Of a stretch of DNA of 61,557 nt, positions 26,978 through 35,086 are shown piece after piece. Numbering within the stretch: position 1 is the stretch's first letter; each line of letters opens with the position of its first letter. The notes below the pieces were generated by a model. The model ran no database searches. It was not told the DNA's origin and saw only the letters and a list, made by a program, of their open reading frames with translations. The translations under genes were made by a program, and so were the position numbers. The DNA comes from DASPTR01 sp041481365. GTDB taxonomy: Archaea > Thermoproteota > Bathyarchaeia > Bathyarchaeales > Bathycorpusculaceae. The stretch covers positions 1 to 61,557 of the forward strand of contig JBGPBS010000002.1 of NCBI GenBank assembly GCA_041481365.1, in the 5' to 3' direction.

Positions 26978-28267
26978 TTGAGAGTGATTGCCGATCTCCA
27001 CATTCACAGTCGTTACAGTCGTGCGACAAGCGGAAGGATGAGCGTTGTGGAGATAGCTCGATACGCAAAGGTGAAGGGCTTGAACGTCGTCGGCACTGGA
27101 GATTTTACGCATCCTAAGTGGCTGAAGGAGTTGGAAGGAGCCACAGTGCAAGAATCTGACGCGAGCTTGTATAAGGTTTTGGGAGACCCTCAGTCATCCG
27201 TGCTTTTCATGTTGACCACAGAGGTTAGTACGATTTTCACGTTCGAAAACATGGTCAGGAAAGTTCATCACGTTGTTTTGACGCCGGAAATTGAGACAGC
27301 GCGGCAGATCAACGACAGACTCTCAAAACATGGTGACCTCGGGTCAGATGGCAGGCCAACATTAAACATGGACGCTCCCAGTCTGGTTGAGCAGGTTATG
27401 GAAGTTTCAAGCGAGAACATGGTTTTTCCAGCGCACGCGTGGACGCCTTGGTTCAGCATATTCGGGGCCTTCAGCGGTTTCGACCGTGTTGAGGACTGCT
27501 ATCAAGACATGACTAAGCATATTTACGCCTTGGAAACTGGGCTTTCATCGGATCCCCCCATGAACTGGCGACTTGAGTCTCTGGATCGTTTTGCGTTGGT
27601 CTCAAACAGTGATAGCCACAGTTTTTGGCCCTGGCGAATTGGAAGAGAAGCAAACGTCTTCGACTTGGAAAAACCGAGTTACCATGAGATTCTGGATGCT
27701 ATCCGTCGCAAAGATGGGGCAAGGTTCAAGTTCACAATTGAAACGGATCCTGCGTATGGCAAATACCACTGGACTGGCCATAGGAACTGCAAAGCTTCAT
27801 TTTCCGCTCGTGACGCAATAAGGCTTGGAAACATCTGCCCAGTATGCCGGAAGAAGCTCACCAAGGGAGTTGAGCAGCGCGTTGAAGAATTAGCGGATCG
27901 ACCTGAGGGTTTCACGCCCAGAAACGCCGTCGGTTTCGTGCATTTGCTTCCGTTATCTGAGATTATTGCCGCTGTCTTGGGTGTTGAGTCTCCGTCTGTC
28001 CAGAAGGTTTGGAGCATTTACGATTTGCTCATTGAAAGATTCGGCGACGAATACGCTGTTCTGATCGATGCTTCGAAGGATGCTTTGAGGGCAGTTGTCG
28101 ATGAGCAAGTTGCTGACGCGATTGTCAAAGCGAGAGAGGGTCAGGTTAAGGTGTTGCCGGGTTATGATGGTGTTTACGGGCGACTTGTCCTGTCGGATGA
28201 CAGACTTGCTGCAAATCATGCGCTTAGAACGGTTCAGCAGCGGAATCTGACCGATTTTATGGGGTAA
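26978..28267 (+). CDS. Endonuclease Q (PHP-domain DNA repair nuclease)
   Basis: The 429-residue protein matches EndoQ, which cuts DNA 5' of uracil, hypoxanthine and abasic sites in Thermococcales and some methanogens. The PHP metal-binding motifs are present: ADLHIHSRYSRATSG at the N-terminus, VVGTGDFTHPKW, PAHAWTPWFSIFG, and NSDSHSFWPWRIGRE. A zinc-binding insertion (HRNCKASFS ... CPVCRKKL) and a C-terminal helix-hairpin-like region (ALRAVVDEQVADAIVKAREG) follow. TTG 26978 or GTG 26984 is the start. The gene supports an archaeal repair repertoire. Confidence 0.88.
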   Translation: MRVIADLHIHSRYSRATSGRMSVVEIARYAKVKGLNVVGTGDFTHPKWLKELEGATVQESDASLYKVLGDPQSSVLFMLTTEVSTIFTFENMVRKVHHVVLTPEIETARQINDRLSKHGDLGSDGRPTLNMDAPSLVEQVMEVSSENMVFPAHAWTPWFSIFGAFSGFDRVEDCYQDMTKHIYALETGLSSDPPMNWRLESLDRFALVSNSDSHSFWPWRIGREANVFDLEKPSYHEILDAIRRKDGARFKFTIETDPAYGKYHWTGHRNCKASFSARDAIRLGNICPVCRKKLTKGVEQRVEELADRPEGFTPRNAVGFVHLLPLSEIIAAVLGVESPSVQKVWSIYDLLIERFGDEYAVLIDASKDALRAVVDEQVADAIVKAREGQVKVLPGYDGVYGRLVLSDDRLAANHALRTVQQRNLTDFMG

Positions 28268-28320
28268 CGGCCTCTTGCACCATTGCGTCTGTATACGTGC
28301 ACGACAGTTGAACGAGAATA

Positions 28321-28344
28321 CTTATTAAGTCGTGCGACGCACGA
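28321..28344 (+). promoter_or_regulatory. TATA box overlapped by a palindromic operator
   Basis: A TATA-like CTTATTAA (28321-28328) is followed immediately by TCGTGCG-A-CGCACGA (28330-28344), a perfect 7-base inverted repeat. The expected transcription start is near 28350. A protein bound here would block polymerase recruitment, so this looks like a repressor operator for the gene at 28366. The regulator is unknown. Confidence 0.5.
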
Positions 28345-28365
28345 TACTAGCGTAAGGTGTGCACT

Positions 28366-28701
28366 ATGCAGGTTCAGGCTCAGGTTTGTGTCCACGTTGT
28401 CTCTGACGGTGACAAGGTTTCTAAGGTGATTGATCGAGTTTTGACTCAGATCTTTGGGGAAAAGGCCACTCGTTTGATTTACAGGCATTTGGAGCGCAAT
28501 TACTCTTTGAAGCCTGATGAAATTGCTGACAAGATTGACTTGTTTGCGAAGGGTCTTGATGACTTTCTAAGCTCCGGCGCATGCGTCGTTGAGCGTAGGA
28601 TTCTGGAGGATTTGCGGTCAAGTTGCGGCTTGATCAGTGAGCCTGAGCGTGCTCATGCAGACTTTGTCGATCAGATTCGATCCTTAACCGGCAAAGCCTA
28701 G
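28366..28701 (+). CDS. Small NitrOD5-like domain protein
   Basis: The 111-residue protein has a helical domain (VIDRVLTQIFGEKATRLIYR, then LERNYSLKPDEIADKIDLF and FLSSGACVVERRILEDL). This pattern resembles the NitrOD5 output domain seen in Thaumarchaeota and Bathyarchaea, whose role is unclear. ATG 28366 has AGGTGTG just upstream; a GTG at 28357 is possible. Its promoter carries a palindromic operator. The identification comes from memory of the motif and is not certain. Confidence 0.55.
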   Translation: MQVQAQVCVHVVSDGDKVSKVIDRVLTQIFGEKATRLIYRHLERNYSLKPDEIADKIDLFAKGLDDFLSSGACVVERRILEDLRSSCGLISEPERAHADFVDQIRSLTGKA

Positions 28702-28902
28702 CCTCACCTTACATTTGATCCCGTGTTTTTTCTTGATGCTTCTCTTTGTTCTCAACAGTTAATTCTCGCCCGCTTCCCATGTGGAGCTTGGTTGACTGAA
28801 GATCGGGTTGTATCAAGCTCTGTTTGGTTTGACAGAAAACGTTAAAGTAGTGGTAAAAGTAATAACTAGGACTTTCGCAAGTTGCATGGAAGAGGCGGGA
28901 AG
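28702..28902. other. Intergenic region, promoter for polyferredoxin likely
   Basis: The 200 bases hold no gene. AAAGTAATAACTAGG (28855-28869) could include the promoter element of the membrane ferredoxin gene. Nothing else was recognised. Confidence 0.25.
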
Positions 28903-29829
28903 TTGAGAAGCGGCCGGTTCAAAGAGTATTTGCTTAGGTATAATACGCCTCGTAGGGTGGTTCAGTTCTTGTCCTTCGTCTTGTTTAGTGCGCTAATCTT
29001 TAGTGCCGTGTCGTTGCCGATTGTGCTCCCGGTTCTTTGGACTTGGGGTCAGAAAACGAATGCCGTGGGTGATGCCTTCACAGCTATACAGCTTTGGCTC
29101 TACATGGGTGTTTTTCCGTGGCTCGCCTTGGCGTCGTTCTTGATCGTTGGGGTGCTCATAGGCAAGTCCATGTGCGGTTGGGTTTGTCCTTTTGGTTTTG
29201 TTCAGGAACTGCTCGGGTTCATCAAGCGTGAGCAAACGGATTTTTCGGTTAGAACTCATGAGAGCATGGTTTACGTGAAATATGCAATTGCCGGAATCGC
29301 CTTGTTCGTGAGCGCGACCTTTTCTGCCGCACAAGCCGCGGGTGTCGGTAAAGGATATGCAAATGCCTTGGGCGTTTTTGTGAAGGTTCCTTTCACTGCC
29401 TTCAGTCCAGCGGAAATTCTGTTTGCAGCTTTGCCTGGGGGGGTTCAGTATTTCAGTTCTGCAATCGTGCAGAAGTCTGCGTCGGATGTCTTTGGTGGCC
29501 TTGCAAATCTGTCTGCGCTCTTCTGGATTTCCTTTGTATTCATGATCGCGGTTCTTGTGCTGGCTGCTTTTGTGCCGCGGGCTTGGTGTAGGTACCTTTG
29601 TCCTCACGGGGCGATCATGGCGGTCATGAACAAGTTCAGTTTTATCGGGTTGCGGCGGGATCCTGTAAAATGTGCCAAGGAAGGATGTCGCCTCTGCGTT
29701 AAGGTTTGCCCGATGCGGGTTCCGATTTTGGATTTGCCCTGGGAAAAGTTCAGTCATGAAGAATGCATCTACTGCATGAAGTGCGTTGACGCTTGCAAGG
29801 ATAAGGCGATCCAACTGAAGTATCCGTAG
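28903..29829 (+). CDS. Membrane-bound 4Fe-4S polyferredoxin (NapH/MauN-like)
   Basis: The protein has about five membrane segments (for example FLSFVLFSALIFSAVSLPIV and FWISFVFMIAVLVLAAFVP) and cytoplasmic cysteine motifs (CGWVCPFGFVQ, CRYLCPHGAIMAV) typical of NapH-type quinol-to-ferredoxin membrane proteins. The C-terminus has a ferredoxin with two clusters (CAKEGCRLCVKVCP and CIYCMKCVDACKDKA). It likely passes electrons between a membrane carrier and soluble partners; the partners are unknown. TTG 28903 has GAGGCGGG upstream; a TTG at 28882 is an alternative start. Confidence 0.87.
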   Translation: MRSGRFKEYLLRYNTPRRVVQFLSFVLFSALIFSAVSLPIVLPVLWTWGQKTNAVGDAFTAIQLWLYMGVFPWLALASFLIVGVLIGKSMCGWVCPFGFVQELLGFIKREQTDFSVRTHESMVYVKYAIAGIALFVSATFSAAQAAGVGKGYANALGVFVKVPFTAFSPAEILFAALPGGVQYFSSAIVQKSASDVFGGLANLSALFWISFVFMIAVLVLAAFVPRAWCRYLCPHGAIMAVMNKFSFIGLRRDPVKCAKEGCRLCVKVCPMRVPILDLPWEKFSHEECIYCMKCVDACKDKAIQLKYP

Positions 29830-29943
29830 CTACATCTGCAAGTGCAGCTAATCCGTGACGCCTTGTTCTGTGGCAGCTTTGCTGGTGCGCATGGACTCTG
29901 CGTTGGAAATGTGTGTTCAGCGTTTTCGTGAGTTGACTCTTTT

Positions 29944-31164
29944 CTAGGTTACTGTTTGCGCCCAGAAGCTTCTGGAATAGTCACTTAGCACGTTGCTGTA
30001 AATTGTTTTTGTCTGCTGGGCTATTCTGTTCCAGTCGTATTTTTCTTGGATTCTCTTGTATGCGTTTGTTCTTATCCAGTTTGCGTAGCCGTCGTCGGTC
30101 AACACTTTTGTTATTCCCCATGCCAAAGAGTCTGGGTTGCTGACGTAAACCTTGACGCCGCTTACGTCGTGTTCGACGATTTCAGACAAGCCGCCAGTGT
30201 CGGAAACCACGACCGGACTCTTTGCAGCCATGGCTTCAAGGGCTACTATCCCGAACGGTTCAAAAAGCGATGGGACTACCGACACGTTTGCGCATACTTG
30301 TAATCGTCTCAATGTATCATCATCGACAAATCCTGTGAACAGGACCTTATTGGCCAATCCCATGCCTTTGACGAGGCCTGAAAGCTGATCCTTCATGTAA
30401 CCGTTGCCGACGATCATGAACTTGGCGTTAGCTTTGTTCAAGACTTTTGGCGCAGCGTTGACGAGCACATGTACGCCCTTTTCGTAGACGAGCCTCCCAA
30501 CGAAGAGCACGATCTTCTCTTCAGGCAGGGCGAACTTGCTTCTGAACTGAGTCAAATCCTCTTTTTCATATCTTGAATATGTTTCGTGGTCCACCCCGTT
30601 TGGAACCATTATGAGCTTGTCGGGAGGAAGTCCGAAAGCCCATTTAACATGTGAAATCATGTAGTCGCTGCAGCAAATTACCTTCCATGCTTCATAGGTC
30701 AACCATGCCTCAGTCTCGTGAATCATGCGCTCATAATCAAAATGGATGCCGTTTCGGCGTCCAGTCTCAGTGGAGTGCATTGTTACGAAGAGAGGTTTCC
30801 TGAAGACGTGTTTCAATCCGACTGCGGCAGTTGCTACGAGCCAATCGTGAGCGTGAATTATATCGATTTTTCCGGTCAGGGTATTGATAAGGGCAGCGGC
30901 TTCCTTCTGCATGTTTACATTCATCAGATAGACCCATGTTGCAAAATCGGGAGAAGGGTTCTTGTAGGAATCTATCCTGAAAACCTCTACGCCGTCAATA
31001 ACCTCATGCGATGGCGCGTTAGGGAAATCGCAAGTGACCACGTAGACCTTGACCCCGTTGGCTACTAGACTTTTTGACAAATTGTAGACGTGTGGTGAAA
31101 TCCCGCCGATGATTCTTGGCGGAAACTCCCAGGAAAGCATCATTACGCTTAGGTTTTGGTTCAT
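29944..31164 (-). CDS. Glycosyltransferase, GT-B fold (glycogen-synthase-like)
   Basis: The 406-residue protein has both Rossmann halves of a GT4/GT5 retaining glycosyltransferase. The N-terminal half shows LSWEFPPRIIGGISPHVYNL and IIHAHDWLVATAAVG; the C-terminal half shows VLFVGRLVYEKGVHVL and PSLFEPFGIVALEAMA with the catalytic Glu pair EPFGIVALE. It probably extends an alpha-glucan from a nucleotide-glucose, given the GH57 enzyme nearby. It overlaps the half-length glycosyltransferase upstream by 4 bases (ATGA), implying coupled translation. Confidence 0.88.
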   Translation of the reverse strand: MNQNLSVMMLSWEFPPRIIGGISPHVYNLSKSLVANGVKVYVVTCDFPNAPSHEVIDGVEVFRIDSYKNPSPDFATWVYLMNVNMQKEAAALINTLTGKIDIIHAHDWLVATAAVGLKHVFRKPLFVTMHSTETGRRNGIHFDYERMIHETEAWLTYEAWKVICCSDYMISHVKWAFGLPPDKLIMVPNGVDHETYSRYEKEDLTQFRSKFALPEEKIVLFVGRLVYEKGVHVLVNAAPKVLNKANAKFMIVGNGYMKDQLSGLVKGMGLANKVLFTGFVDDDTLRRLQVCANVSVVPSLFEPFGIVALEAMAAKSPVVVSDTGGLSEIVEHDVSGVKVYVSNPDSLAWGITKVLTDDGYANWIRTNAYKRIQEKYDWNRIAQQTKTIYSNVLSDYSRSFWAQTVT

Positions 31165-31787
31165 GTTGGGCCATCAGCCTCCGTAGCGTCCCTGTAAGCT
31201 GCCAAAATATCCTCAATCCAGCTTGCAGAGTCTTGTGAGACTGTCTTGATCTTCTCAGTTGGCAATCTGTAAAGCCTGATAACTTCATTTCTCATCCATT
31301 CTGACTTTACGGTGAGAATTTTCGCTTCGTACATGCCCAGCCACTCAATGCTCTTGATGGCCATGTTGAAGGGTGAGTTTGCCCCTTGAGAACGCTGCTC
31401 TTCTAAGCTTTCGATAGAGTAGATGAACGGTATGTTCAAAGCCTTCTTGAAGGTGACCGCGGCCGGGATGAAATGCCAATCATGGATATCAATCAGGTCC
31501 ACTTGCTTTCCGACATCATAATAGACGCCCGCGGCTGCTCTTTCAACTTCTTGGTTTAGGGTTAACACCCAGGTGAGCACGCCGATGTGCGTATGAACCG
31601 GGTTCGTCACTTTGATGGTTTTGACACCGTCTAAATCGTCATGCCCCCCAGTTAAGAAATCATGATACGTTATCACGTAGACCTCGACCTTGTTCTTGAC
31701 AAGCTGGCTTGCAAGCTTCTTCACGTAGTTTGCAAGCTGCCCAACTATCCTCGGCGGGTATTCCCACGAAAAAATCATGACACGCAT
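31161..31787 (-). CDS. Half-length glycosyltransferase (N-terminal GT-B domain only)
   Basis: At 208 residues it contains only the acceptor-binding half of a glycogen-synthase-like enzyme: MIFSWEYPPRIVGQLANYV, VYVITYHDFLTGG, LIDIHDWHFIPAAV and the hinge after ILTVKSEWMRNEVIRLY. The nucleotide-sugar half is missing, and the frame ends naturally with no debris after it, since the next gene starts at the overlapping ATGA. It is therefore probably a real stand-alone subunit or regulator of the full-length partner downstream, not a recent truncation. ATG 31787 matches the family start; GTAGTGAAAACCTG precedes it. Confidence 0.75.
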   Translation of the reverse strand: MRVMIFSWEYPPRIVGQLANYVKKLASQLVKNKVEVYVITYHDFLTGGHDDLDGVKTIKVTNPVHTHIGVLTWVLTLNQEVERAAAGVYYDVGKQVDLIDIHDWHFIPAAVTFKKALNIPFIYSIESLEEQRSQGANSPFNMAIKSIEWLGMYEAKILTVKSEWMRNEVIRLYRLPTEKIKTVSQDSASWIEDILAAYRDATEADGPT

Positions 31788-31797
31788 CAGGTTTTCA

Positions 31798-32049
31798 CTA
31801 CGTGAAAAGCGCACAGACCCTGATTATTCCGCTTCCAGTCAAGTAGTACCGTTTCTTTCCTTCACTATCAACAAAACTCTCTGCAAAACCCTCAGCCTTG
31901 TAGCCGTCCAAGATTCTCTCCACCTCCCCCAAGTCGATTTGCAGAACCTGAGCGAGCTCTTCGCTTCTTCTTGCAAGGTCCGGCGTGGTTGCGCACAGAT
32001 TGTGCAGTGTCTGAAGGATCTTCTCCGACAAAGGAAGTTCTTGTCTCAA
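31798..32049 (-). CDS. Small winged-helix-like DNA-binding protein
   Basis: The 83-residue protein contains a winged helix-turn-helix pattern (RRSEELAQVLQIDLGEVERILDGYKAEG followed by a YYLTGSGIIRV wing; the motif is split here). It is the first gene of a three-gene unit with the two glycosyltransferases. TTG 32049 has GGGTGA seven bases upstream, and a TATA box (TTTTATAAG on the minus strand, 32095-32104) lies about 50 bases before it. It probably regulates its own operon, which is inference. Confidence 0.7.
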   Translation of the reverse strand: MRQELPLSEKILQTLHNLCATTPDLARRSEELAQVLQIDLGEVERILDGYKAEGFAESFVDSEGKKRYYLTGSGIIRVCALFT

Positions 32050-32094
32050 CGCTATTCACCCTATGGGCAACGATGGAAATACTGGTGCTCTTTT

Positions 32095-32104
32095 CTTATA
32101 AAAG
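32095..32104 (-). promoter_or_regulatory. TATA box of regulator-glycosyltransferase operon
   Basis: The minus strand reads CTTTTATAAG here, a strong archaeal TATA element about 25 bases before the expected transcript start and 46 bases before the TTG of the winged-helix gene. It lies just outside the 3' end of the GH57 gene. Confidence 0.55.
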
Positions 32105-32116
32105 CCTAAGCCAGCT

Positions 32117-33664
32117 TCAGAAGTATCCTGTTGCTGTTTGTGTTTGTTTGGTTAACTCGCGAAATCTCTGTTCCATGATTTTGCCTATTGCTTCTGTAAG
32201 AGCTTCCCCTTTGAGCTTTATAGCTCTCATTTTGCTTAACTCCTTTGCCAAAATTTCGTCGTGCAGTGATTTTTCCGCCCACTTTTCGAAGTCGCCGCGT
32301 GCTTGATGAAATTCCACAGATTTTTTGTTGACTTTTCGAAGAGCTTCTGTCATTCCCTTTAGGCTCCAAGCTAATGTTCCCGTGAAGTATTTCTCTCCTT
32401 CGCCACTGTAAAACAGGAAAGGTTCGTTTGCAGCAATTGCTGCGAGTCTTACTCTATTCTCAAAGTCAAGGATGATTGCCTGTGCTGTGACGAAAGCGTC
32501 TGTCGGCGTATTATACGGGCTAAAGTAGGAGTGAACCTCACCCGGTGATCCGCCTGCAGTGAACATGTAGTACAAATGATCGCTTGTTTGCATGTACCGC
32601 CAAAGCTCCAGAAAATCTTTGTCCCCTGCTTCCTTCACGAACGGTTCAAGTTTTCTTATGCTCGTGTAGTAGGCCCACTGCATCGTGTTTCCAAGCCAAC
32701 AGCTTGCGTCCCTTTCAAGATCCGCCCAAGAAACGGTTCCACCTAGTTCTGGAACGTCAATCTCGCCCACTGAAGCGTACTTCTCCACAACTTGCGAGGG
32801 CGTCGCCATATGCAGGTGCCACCATTTTAGGATTTCGCTTGGTAGGTGCTTCAGGAACTCGTGAATGCCAGTTTCGGGCCAGTGATGCTCTCCGAAGGTC
32901 TCGTAGTCTGGGAAAATATTGATGATGTTCCCAGGAGTTCCGGCCAACCAGTTTGCGTACTTGTCCGCCGATAAGGGCCACTCATTCCACCATCTGGCTG
33001 AGAACCTGAACCCGATGTCATCGGTCAACTTGTAGTTCCGCAGAAGAATTTTGATTCTCTTGGTATCTTTGGGCGAGTAGAGATAGTTAGGCGACTTTTC
33101 ATGTAGTATTCGTTCGACTCCTTCAGTGAAGATTCCCTTGTATCCAAGTTTCTCAACTGCTTTTGCCACAGCATTGTTGTAGAGCAGTTCTGTGTTTTCA
33201 AAGACCGTGGGCGTGTAGTTCACCAGATCTCTCAATGCTTGTTGATGTTTTTCTACTTGCTCGATGAATTCCCCCCTCTCAGGATAAAGACTCGCCAACG
33301 AATGATAGTATGTTTGACTTAGAAATTCCACGCAGTCTGTTCTGGCAAGCTGCTTGAAGCTCTCCAGCAGGTCTCTGTTGAATTTTTCGCATTGCTCCAA
33401 AAAAACCCCCGAGAGGCTGAATGAGACTCTAACTTGCTTCTTCTCGTTCTTGTGCTTGTCAATTTGTTCAAGCAATATCTCGTTTGATGGAAAATAGCAT
33501 TTCCTGGATGTTCTCTCGAAAATCTCCCTGTTTGCGACACCGTCAAAGTAGTAATCAAAAAGCTCTTTCTTCCTCAGCCGCCTGAAAACTCTGTTTTCCC
33601 AGAAAAAGTCTCTTCTAAATCGATACGGCTGATGGACCTCGAAAACAAACACGATATCAGTCAA
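32117..33664 (-). CDS. GH57-family alpha-glucan hydrolase/transferase
   Basis: The 515-residue protein belongs to glycoside hydrolase family 57. Five GH57 blocks can be traced: VFEVHQPYRF, LSQTYYHSLASL, the nucleophile block YKGIFTEGVERIL (Glu), the acid block FPDYETFGEHHW (Asp), and a C-terminal YMFTAGG region. Family members act as amylase, amylopullulanase or branching enzyme in the cytoplasm. The length and the glycogen-synthase-like neighbours support a role in alpha-glucan turnover. There is no signal peptide. Confidence 0.9.
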   Translation of the reverse strand: MTDIVFVFEVHQPYRFRRDFFWENRVFRRLRKKELFDYYFDGVANREIFERTSRKCYFPSNEILLEQIDKHKNEKKQVRVSFSLSGVFLEQCEKFNRDLLESFKQLARTDCVEFLSQTYYHSLASLYPERGEFIEQVEKHQQALRDLVNYTPTVFENTELLYNNAVAKAVEKLGYKGIFTEGVERILHEKSPNYLYSPKDTKRIKILLRNYKLTDDIGFRFSARWWNEWPLSADKYANWLAGTPGNIINIFPDYETFGEHHWPETGIHEFLKHLPSEILKWWHLHMATPSQVVEKYASVGEIDVPELGGTVSWADLERDASCWLGNTMQWAYYTSIRKLEPFVKEAGDKDFLELWRYMQTSDHLYYMFTAGGSPGEVHSYFSPYNTPTDAFVTAQAIILDFENRVRLAAIAANEPFLFYSGEGEKYFTGTLAWSLKGMTEALRKVNKKSVEFHQARGDFEKWAEKSLHDEILAKELSKMRAIKLKGEALTEAIGKIMEQRFRELTKQTQTATGYF

Positions 33665-33787
33665 AGCTTTGTCCTCAACTAACCCATATTAAGTCTTCTT
33701 TATTTCAAATTTGCCGTTTAACGGCAGAAGCAAACCTGGGCAACGCATACTGGGGCGTAGCACAGGGGCATAGTAAAAAAGGAGGCA

Positions 33788-35026
33788 TTATGTCTTTCTT
33801 GTCGCCGCTTTTTCCAAGGCATTCACGCCTGGAAGTTTTTTCCCCATGAGAAATTCTATGAGTGCTCCGCCAGCGGTGCTCACGTAGGAGATCTTGTCTG
33901 AGAGCTTAAACTCCTGCAAAGCACCAATCGTATGTCCTCCTCCGGCGAGTGAATATGCTTTTGAATTGGTGACCTCCTCAAGGATTCGCTTGGTTCCGAA
34001 GCTGAATTCGCTGTTTTCATAGACCCCCATGGGGCCGCTGACCACAATCGTTCTTGCGTTTCGTATTATCTTGCCGTAGTCTTCAACTGTTCCTGCTCCG
34101 ATGTCAAACATCAAGTAGTTTGTCGGCAGTTTATCCGCTGGGATTTCTCTTCTTTTCTTGTTGACCTCCACTGCTACGTCTTTCGGGAATCTGATTTTCT
34201 CCGGATACCTCTTCTCTAATTCCCTTATGCCTGGCATCAGATCCATAAGTTCTTGCTTCTTCAAGAATTCCATGTTTGGTTTGCCGAGGTCCGTGCCTTT
34301 AGCCGCTAAGAAAACTTGACCCACAACACCGCCTGTGAGCACAAAGTCTGCTATCTTGTTGTCAAGCACGTACTTGGATATTTCCAAGGAATCGTCCGCC
34401 TTTGCGCCGCCCAGAATGAATATGCATGGTTTTTCTGGTTTTTCCAAGACCTTGCCTAGCGATTTTAGCTCTCTTTCCATTATTCGGCCTGCTGCGCTTG
34501 GGAGCACGGCTGTGAAGCCTGTGATTGAAACGTGTGCCCTGTGTGCTGCTGCGAAAGCATCATTAACGAAGGAATTTGCTAATGGCGCGAGGTTCTTGAC
34601 AAGGTCAGTTTTTGCGTGTTCTTCAGGTGTTCCTTCTTTGGTTTCGGCGGCAAACGTTCTGACGTTGTCTAGGACGAGAATTTCACCGCTTTTCAGCTTT
34701 TTGATTTCGTTCTTGGCTTTTTGGCCGAAAACGTCATCGACGTATTTGACTGGTCTGCCGAGGATCTTGCCCAATATGTCTGCGTGTTGCTTCAAGGGTA
34801 TGAAGTCCAGATCGCCTTTTCTTCCTTGATGTGCTAGGATTACCACTTTGGCACCTTTTTCGGAGAGTTCCTTTATAGTGGTTTCGCCATGGGCTCGGAT
34901 TCTTGTATCTTCAAGTATTTTGTGGGTCTTGGGGTCTATGGGTGAATTGAAGTCAACTCTGACAAGCACCACTTTGTCTTTGACTTTAATGTCGTCTAGG
35001 GTAAGATATTTCGCCACTCGATTCAA
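33788..35026 (-). CDS. pgk: Phosphoglycerate kinase, archaeal type
   Basis: The 412-residue enzyme transfers phosphate between 1,3-bisphosphoglycerate and ADP. Seen are VLVRVDFNSPIDPKTHKILE, VILAHQGRKGDLDF, NSFVNDAFAAAHRAHVS and the nucleotide motif in FILGGAKADDSLEISKYVL, with a C-terminal GGGHTIGAL loop. HQGR in place of the bacterial HLGR, and the overall pattern, mark the archaeal clade. It follows the GAPDH gene by about 60 bases and is probably co-transcribed with it, so two successive glycolytic steps sit together. Confidence 0.95.
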   Translation of the reverse strand: MNRVAKYLTLDDIKVKDKVVLVRVDFNSPIDPKTHKILEDTRIRAHGETTIKELSEKGAKVVILAHQGRKGDLDFIPLKQHADILGKILGRPVKYVDDVFGQKAKNEIKKLKSGEILVLDNVRTFAAETKEGTPEEHAKTDLVKNLAPLANSFVNDAFAAAHRAHVSITGFTAVLPSAAGRIMERELKSLGKVLEKPEKPCIFILGGAKADDSLEISKYVLDNKIADFVLTGGVVGQVFLAAKGTDLGKPNMEFLKKQELMDLMPGIRELEKRYPEKIRFPKDVAVEVNKKRREIPADKLPTNYLMFDIGAGTVEDYGKIIRNARTIVVSGPMGVYENSEFSFGTKRILEEVTNSKAYSLAGGGHTIGALQEFKLSDKISYVSTAGGALIEFLMGKKLPGVNALEKAATRKT

Positions 35027-35086
35027 CTCCTAATGATAAGAAAAAAGCGGGGAGAATGTTTTAGATTTTTTATGGGATTTCCTAAA

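Noticed and set aside
28993..29814. 273-codon open frame antisense to the membrane polyferredoxin
   Set aside because: It is low-complexity and basic, a shadow of the sense gene, whose cysteine motifs are unmistakable.
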